Assembly (NCBI GenBank): GCA_030042885.1
Contig: JASHYW010000027.1
Span: forward strand, 1 to 9,391
DNA length: 9,391 nt
Direction of reading: 5' to 3'
From: Streptosporangiaceae bacterium
GTDB taxonomy: Bacteria; Actinomycetota; Actinomycetes; Streptosporangiales; Streptosporangiaceae
Shown here: positions 4,969 to 9,391 of the stretch, piece by piece
Numbering within the stretch: the first letter of the stretch is position 1
How the letters are laid out: each line of letters starts with the position of its first letter
Made by a program: the position numbers and the translations under genes
Notes under the pieces: generated by a model
Seen by the model: only the letters and a program-made list of their open reading frames with translations
Told to the model about the DNA's origin: nothing
Database searches by the model: none

Positions 4969-5414
4969 GCGGACTTGAGAACTTCGCCCGGCTGGTCGAG
5001 GGCGATCACGGTCTGTGCGTGGTATCGACGTTGCGGCCTGACGGCACCATCCAGTCGTCGGTGGTGAACGCGGGCGTGCTGCCGCATCCGGTCACCGGAG
5101 CCCAGGTGGTTGGCCTGGTCAGCCGGGGCGACGCCCGTAGGCTCAGCTACCTGCGAGCCCGGCCGCGTGCCACGGTGCTGGTCCGGGCCGGCTGGGAGTG
5201 GGCCTCCGCCGAAGGTCCCGTGGAACTGGCCGGACCCGACGACCCCATGCCCGGGGTAGACGCCGAACGGCTGCGGCTGCTGCTGCGAGAGATCTTCACC
5301 GCGGCGGGGGGAACGCACGAGGACTGGCCCACTTACGACCGGGTCATGGCTGAGGAACGCCGCGTCGCCGTGCTGGTGATGCCGGAGCGGACGCGACCCG
5401 CCCCGGGGGCCTGA
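4965..5414 (+). CDS. PPOX-class, probably F420-dependent, oxidoreductase
   Basis: A 149-residue split-barrel flavin/deazaflavin-binding protein of the pyridoxamine 5'-phosphate oxidase superfamily, in the actinobacterial group of probable F420-dependent enzymes. Seen: the N-terminal cofactor strand pair GLCVVSTLRPDGTIQSSVVN at residues 16-35, the VGLVSRGDARRLSYLRARPR stretch at 49-68 (typically cofactor phosphate contacts) and ATVLVRAGWEWASAEGPVEL at 69-88. The length fits the family (about 130-150). Cofactor (F420, FMN, or heme/biliverdin-type binding) and substrate cannot be read from the sequence. It starts with a GTG six bases after a TAGGCT box; the GTG overlaps the stop of the preceding stub. 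It is a single gene on the same strand as thrS, with a 116-bp gap, and probably separately transcribed. Confidence 0.85.
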   Translation: MSGLENFARLVEGDHGLCVVSTLRPDGTIQSSVVNAGVLPHPVTGAQVVGLVSRGDARRLSYLRARPRATVLVRAGWEWASAEGPVELAGPDDPMPGVDAERLRLLLREIFTAAGGTHEDWPTYDRVMAEERRVAVLVMPERTRPAPGA

Positions 5415-5530
5415 GAACAGGGGCGTCCTGAGCAGGGCCAGGGGCGGCGCTAGCCGATACTCGCGCGCGTTACGCGCTCGCACACCGATAGCATCGGGTA
5501 ACCAGACCTGTTAGACAGAGGGAGTTCACC

Positions 5531-7528
5531 GTGTCCAGCCAGCAGCTTCGCATCATCCTCGCCGGAAGCGAGCATGTGGTCGAGGCTGGCACCACGGTGG
5601 GCGCGGCCCTCGAAGCAGTGCCCGGCTCAGGCCCGAGCGTGATCGCGGCCCGGGTCAACGACGAGTTGCGCGACCTCGCCTGGCAAGTCGCCGACGGAGA
5701 CGTCGTCGAGCCGGTGGACATCGCCAGCGACGACGGCCGGTACATCCTGCGGCATTCGGCCGCGCACGTCATGGCCCAGGCCGTGCAGGATCTGTTCCCG
5801 CAGGCCAAGCTGGGCATCGGGCCGCCGGTCGAGAACGGCTTCTACTACGACTTCCACGTGCCTTCCCCGTTCACTCCCGACGACCTGAAGGCCATCGAGG
5901 CGCGGATGCGCCAGATCGTCAGGCAGGGCCAGCGGTTCTCCCGCCGGCTGGTCACCGATGAGCAGGCGCGTGACGAGCTTGCCGCCGAGCCGTACAAGCT
6001 GGAGCTGATCGAGCTCAAGGGCCACGGGTCCGGCTCGCTGGACTTCGAGCTAACCGAGGGCGTGGAAGTCGGCGGCACCGAGCTGACCATCTACGACAAC
6101 CTGGACCCGGGCACCGGCGAGCTCTGCTGGAAGGATCTGTGCCGCGGTCCGCACCTGCCCACCACCAGGGGCATCCCGGCGTTCAAGCTGATGCGCAGCG
6201 GCGGCGCCTACTGGCGGGGCAGCGAGAAGAACCCGCAGCTGCAGCGGATCTACGGCACCGCGTGGGAGTCCCGCGACCGGCAGGACGAGTACCTGAAGTT
6301 CCTGGAGGAGGCCGAGAAGCGCGACCACCGCAAGCTCGGCGCGGAGCTTGACCTGTTCTCGTTCCCGCCTGAGATCGGCAGCGGCCTGGCCGTCTTCCAT
6401 CCCAAGGGCGGCCTGGTCCGCAGGATCCTGGAGGACTACTCGCGGCGTCGGCACGAAGAGGCCGGCTACGAGTTCGTGAACACCCCGCACATCACCAAGT
6501 CGGAGCTGTTCGAGATCTCCGGTCACCTGGACTGGTTCGGGGAGAACATCTTCCCGCCCATGGAGTTCGAGGGCGCCAAGTATTACCTCAAGCCCATGAA
6601 CTGCCCCATGCACATCCTGATCTACCGGTCGCGCGGCCGGTCCTACCGGGAACTGCCGCTGCCGCTGTTCGAGTTCGGCACCGTCTACCGGTACGAGAAG
6701 TCCGGAGTGGTGCACGGCCTGACCAGGGTCCGCGGCCTGACCATGGACGACGCGCACATCTTCTGCACGCCGGAGCAGGCGGGCACCGAGTTGCGGCGGC
6801 TGCTGGCCTTCGTCCTGGACCTGCTGCGCGACTACGGTCTCGACGACTTCTACCTTGAGCTGTCCACCCGGGATGACGAGAAGGACAAGTGGGTCGGCAG
6901 CCAAGAGGACTGGGAGCAGGCCACCGAGGAGCTACGGCTGGCCGCCGAGGAATCCGGTCTGGATCTGGTGGCCGATCCCGGCGGCGCCGCCTTCTACGGG
7001 CCGAAGATCTCCGTGCAGGCCCGGGACGCGATCGGCCGCACCTGGCAGCTGTCCACCATTCAGGTCGACTACAACCTGCCGAAGCGGTTCGGGCTGGAGT
7101 ACCAGGCCCCGGACGGCAGCAGGCAGCAGCCGATCATGATCCACCGTGCGTTGTTCGGGTCGATCGAGCGGTTCTTCGGCATCCTGGTCGAGCACTACGC
7201 GGGCGCGTTCCCGCCCTGGCTGGCACCGGTCCAGGCGGTCGGCATCCCGATCGCCGACGCGCACGTGCCGTACCTGTCCAAGGTGGCGGCCCAGTTGCGC
7301 GAGCACGGCATCAGGGTCGAGGTCGACGCGAGCGATGACCGGATGCAGAAGAAGATCAGGACCGCGCAGCGGCAGAAGGTGCCGTACATGCTGATCGCCG
7401 GCGACGCCGACGTGGCCGCCGGGGCGGTGTCGTTCCGCTACCGCGACGGGTTGCAGAAGAATGGCGTTCCCGTCGACGAAGCGGTCGCCGAGATCGTCAC
7501 CGCCGTACGCGACCGCATCCAGGTGTAA
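5531..7528 (+). CDS. thrS: Threonyl-tRNA synthetase
   Basis: A complete 665-residue class II synthetase charging tRNA-Thr in the cytoplasm. Domains: TGS (about 1-65), editing domain (about 66-260) with HSAAH at 75-79 and CRGPH at 204-208 (equivalents of E. coli H73/H77 and C182/H186, which clear Ser-tRNA-Thr), catalytic core (about 265-565), and anticodon-binding domain (about 566-665). The zinc ligands are C358 in MNCPMH, H409 in DDAHIFC and H538 in MIHRALFGS; motif 2 includes [20 protein letters not shown] and motif 3 [12 protein letters not shown]. All key residues are intact. The GTG start has GAGGGAG six bases upstream. The 116-bp upstream gap holds a small CCGAT-AGC-ATCGG hairpin (5485-5497) and a GC-rich inverted repeat near 5462-5477, but no T-box. 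Four bases separate it from the HIT gene, as in the mycobacterial thrS–Rv2613c pair. Confidence 0.98.
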   Translation: MSSQQLRIILAGSEHVVEAGTTVGAALEAVPGSGPSVIAARVNDELRDLAWQVADGDVVEPVDIASDDGRYILRHSAAHVMAQAVQDLFPQAKLGIGPPVENGFYYDFHVPSPFTPDDLKAIEARMRQIVRQGQRFSRRLVTDEQARDELAAEPYKLELIELKGHGSGSLDFELTEGVEVGGTELTIYDNLDPGTGELCWKDLCRGPHLPTTRGIPAFKLMRSGGAYWRGSEKNPQLQRIYGTAWESRDRQDEYLKFLEEAEKRDHRKLGAELDLFSFPPEIGSGLAVFHPKGGLVRRILEDYSRRRHEEAGYEFVNTPHITKSELFEISGHLDWFGENIFPPMEFEGAKYYLKPMNCPMHILIYRSRGRSYRELPLPLFEFGTVYRYEKSGVVHGLTRVRGLTMDDAHIFCTPEQAGTELRRLLAFVLDLLRDYGLDDFYLELSTRDDEKDKWVGSQEDWEQATEELRLAAEESGLDLVADPGGAAFYGPKISVQARDAIGRTWQLSTIQVDYNLPKRFGLEYQAPDGSRQQPIMIHRALFGSIERFFGILVEHYAGAFPPWLAPVQAVGIPIADAHVPYLSKVAAQLREHGIRVEVDASDDRMQKKIRTAQRQKVPYMLIAGDADVAAGAVSFRYRDGLQKNGVPVDEAVAEIVTAVRDRIQV

Positions 7529-7532
7529 CCGG

Positions 7533-8105
7533 GTGGCCGCGGACCCGCCCACAGGCCCCCGCAGGCCGGCTGCCGGCCAGGAGGATTTCGTCGGCGTTCC
7601 CGACGCGTTCGACCGGCTGTGGACGCCGCACCGGATGGCCTACATCAGGGGAGAAAACAGGCCGTCAGGTCCGGGCCAGGACGAGGAGTGCCCGTTCGAC
7701 CGCGCGCCGAGGCAAAACGACGAGGACGGTCTGATCGTGGCCAGGGGCTCACTGGTGTACGCGGTGCTCAACCTGTACCCGTACAACCCCGGCCACCTGA
7801 TGGTAGTCCCGTACCGGCACATAGCCGACTACACCGACCTGACCGCCCCGGAGACCGCCGAATTCGCCGAGTTCACCAAGCGCGCCATCCGAGCCCTGCG
7901 CCGCGCCTCCGGCCCGCACGGCTTCAACATCGGCATGAACCTCGGCGCGGTGGCCGGCGCCGGCATCGCCGCCCACCTGCACCAGCACATCGTGCCCAGG
8001 TGGGGCGGCGACACCAACTTCATGCCGGTGGTCGGCCGCACTCGCGTCCTGCCGCAGCTGCTGGCCGACACCCGCAAGCTCCTAGCCGAGGCCTGGAAGG
8101 GTTAG
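7533..8105 (+). CDS. HIT-family Ap4A phosphorylase/hydrolase
   Basis: A 190-residue HIT-superfamily protein closely resembling M. tuberculosis Rv2613c, a diadenosine tetraphosphate phosphorylase. Seen: LWTPHRMAYI at residues 29-38, DGLIVARGSLVYAVLNLYPY at 65-84, NPGHLMVVPYRH at 85-96, and the catalytic histidine triad HLHQHIVPRWGGD at 148-160, with H150 expected to be the nucleophile. It would degrade Ap4A, a by-product of aminoacyl-tRNA synthetases, and it directly follows one, so co-transcription makes functional sense (inference). Start: the GTG at 7533, four bases after the thrS stop, with AGGTG as a weak ribosome site inside the thrS end; a shorter form from the ATG at 7635 would lose the conserved LWTP segment. 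Mycobacteria have pgsA next; here a convergent fusA2-type gene follows, overlapping at the stop codons. Confidence 0.92.
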   Translation: MAADPPTGPRRPAAGQEDFVGVPDAFDRLWTPHRMAYIRGENRPSGPGQDEECPFDRAPRQNDEDGLIVARGSLVYAVLNLYPYNPGHLMVVPYRHIADYTDLTAPETAEFAEFTKRAIRALRRASGPHGFNIGMNLGAVAGAGIAAHLHQHIVPRWGGDTNFMPVVGRTRVLPQLLADTRKLLAEAWKG

Positions 8106-9391
8106 CCCTTCGCTTCGGCGGCTACCTTGGCCGCCAGGTGGGACGGCAGCGGCTCGTGCCGCAGGTACTGCCGGGTGAACGAGCCCGTGCCATGGGAGAT
8201 CGAGCGCAGGTCGATGGCGTACCGGGTGATCTCAAGCTCCGGGATCTCGGCCTTGACCAGGGTCCGCCCCACAGGGACGGGCTCGGTGCCGAGGACCCGG
8301 CCGCGGCGCGAGGACAGGTCCGACATCACCGCGCCCACGTAGTCGTCGGGCACCAGCACGTTCACCTCGTCGACCGGCTCGAGCAGCATCGGCTGAGCCT
8401 TGTCCACGGCGTCCTTCAGGGCCAGCCGCCCGGCCTTCTGGAAGGCCATGTCGGAGGAGTCCACCGAGTGCGCCTTGCCGTCGAACAGGGTGACCCGGAG
8501 CCCGGTCAGCGGGTAGCCGGCCACGACGCCCTGCTCCATCTGCCACCGGACGCCCTTTTCTACCGACGGGATGTACTGCCGCGGCACCACGCCGCCGACG
8601 ATCTTGTCGACGAACTCGAAGCTGGACGCATCCTCCAGTGGCTCCACCTCGATGTGGCAAATGCCGTACTCGCCGTGCCCGCCGGTCTGCTTGACGTTCC
8701 GGCCGAGCCCGGTGGCCTTGCCCGCAATCGTCTCGCGCAGCGGGACCCGCAGGTCGGTCGTCTCCACCGCCACGCCGTTCCGGTTGGCCAGCCGGTCCAG
8801 CAGCACGTCGGCGTGTGCCTCACCCATGGTCCACAGCACGAGCTGCCTGGTCTCCGGGTTCATCTCCAGCCGCAGCGTCGGGTCCTCGGCGACCAGCCGG
8901 GACAGCGCCTGGGACAGCTTGTCCTCGTCGGCCTTGGACTTGGCCACGATCGCGACCGGCAGCAGCGGCTCGGGCATGGACCACGGCTCCATGAGCAGCG
9001 GGCGGTCCTTGTCCGACAGCGTGTCACCGGTCTCGGCGGTGCTGAGCTTGGCCACCGCGCAGATGTCCCCCGCTGGGCACTGCGTGACCGGCCGCTGCTG
9101 CTTGCCGAGCGGTGAGGTCAGCGCGCCGATCCGCTCGTCGTCGTCGTGGTCTTCATGCCCGCGGGCGGACCGCCCGTGGCCGGAGACGTGCACGGAGGCG
9201 TCCGGGCGCAGCGTGCCGGAGAACACCCGGACCAGGCTGATCCGGCCGACGTAAGGGTCGGAGGTGGTCTTGACGACCTCAGCGAGCAGCGGGCCCTTCG
9301 GGTCAGAAGTCAGCCCGGTGACGGGCTTGCCGTCGGGCGTGGTGACCGCGGGCAGCAGGTGCTCAGCGGGCGAGGGGAAGGCTTCGGTCAT
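8102..9391 (-). CDS. fusA2: Elongation factor G-like protein (EF-G2 type), C-terminal 429 residues
   Basis: Partial: the 5' end lies beyond the right edge, and the ATG at 9391 is most likely an internal Met, because EFPSPAEH-like sequence (here AFPSPAEHLLPAV) normally joins the GTPase domain to domain II. Visible in order: domain II (about 28-130; SDPYVGRISLVRVFSGTLRP), III (about 136-212), IV (about 216-330; NVKQTGGHGEYGICHIEVEP and the tip segment AHSVDSSDMAFQKAG with H308 matching the translocation-critical His of EF-G) and V (about 335-415; PDDYVGAVMSDLSSRRGRV). A His/Asp-rich insert, GHEDHDDDERIG at 78-89, is typical of FusA2-type proteins as I recall them. Such paralogues occur beside canonical fusA in actinobacteria (Rv0120c type); their role is uncertain and they may be weak translocases. 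Whether the G domain is intact cannot be seen. Its stop TAA overlaps the HIT stop TAG. Confidence 0.93.
   Translation of the reverse strand: MTEAFPSPAEHLLPAVTTPDGKPVTGLTSDPKGPLLAEVVKTTSDPYVGRISLVRVFSGTLRPDASVHVSGHGRSARGHEDHDDDERIGALTSPLGKQQRPVTQCPAGDICAVAKLSTAETGDTLSDKDRPLLMEPWSMPEPLLPVAIVAKSKADEDKLSQALSRLVAEDPTLRLEMNPETRQLVLWTMGEAHADVLLDRLANRNGVAVETTDLRVPLRETIAGKATGLGRNVKQTGGHGEYGICHIEVEPLEDASSFEFVDKIVGGVVPRQYIPSVEKGVRWQMEQGVVAGYPLTGLRVTLFDGKAHSVDSSDMAFQKAGRLALKDAVDKAQPMLLEPVDEVNVLVPDDYVGAVMSDLSSRRGRVLGTEPVPVGRTLVKAEIPELEITRYAIDLRSISHGTGSFTRQYLRHEPLPSHLAAKVAAEAKG

Noticed and set aside
5415..5530. T-box or other tRNA-sensing leader before thrS
   Set aside because: The gap is only 116 bp, with no T-box core motif, no specifier stem and no T-rich terminator; only small GC hairpins are present.
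7619..9115. Very long open frame (498 codons) on the plus strand
   Set aside because: It is antisense to fusA2 and out of frame with the HIT gene; its translation is Arg/Pro/His-rich and matches nothing, a usual side effect of high GC3 coding on the other strand.

Overview
This is a high-GC window with strong G/C bias at third codon positions, from an actinobacterium. Supporting evidence is an F420/PPOX-type oxidoreductase, the thrS–HIT (Ap4A phosphorylase type) pair known from Mycobacterium and relatives, a FusA2-type elongation factor G, and promoters placed so that transcripts start at or beside the start codon (leaderless). Genus cannot be fixed; a Streptosporangiales-like or related soil actinomycete would fit.

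Left third (1–2660, minus strand): a catabolic operon reading right to left. It has an FCD-type GntR regulator, then galB (4-oxalomesaconate hydratase, PIG-L fold), galC (4-carboxy-4-hydroxy-2-oxoadipate aldolase, RraA fold) and galD (4-oxalomesaconate tautomerase, PrpF fold, cut by the window edge). The last three are joined by TGATG stop/start overlaps. Together they would convert the ring-opened product of gallate or protocatechuate 4,5-cleavage to pyruvate and oxaloacetate. The ring-cleavage dioxygenase is not in the window. The regulator has a promoter giving a leaderless GTG start, with a perfect 14-bp palindrome over its -35 box. The regulator–galB gap is built from two imperfect tandem units, each carrying a copy of the regulator's stop codon and a strong Shine-Dalgarno sequence; one unit contains an extra hairpin-forming insert.

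Middle (2660–4970): a patchwork. It holds an unrecognised plus-strand protein with a possible zinc-binding Cys/His cluster, a 3'-truncated phosphotransferase-like gene, a complete inhibitory-type serpin on the minus strand, and a short plus-strand reading frame resembling only the beginning of a GNAT gene. Two gene stubs around an intact serpin suggest a site of past insertion and deletion.

Right part (4965–9391): a PPOX/F420-class oxidoreductase, the complete threonyl-tRNA synthetase thrS, and four bases later a HIT-family dinucleoside polyphosphate phosphorylase/hydrolase. Convergent with it, and overlapping it by four bases through the stop codons, is the C-terminal 429 residues of a FusA2-type EF-G whose GTPase domain lies beyond the window.

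No tRNA, rRNA, CRISPR array, insertion sequence or complete mobile element was seen. The most unusual items are the duplicated regulator–galB leader, the operator/leaderless promoter arrangement, and the serpin between two truncated genes.
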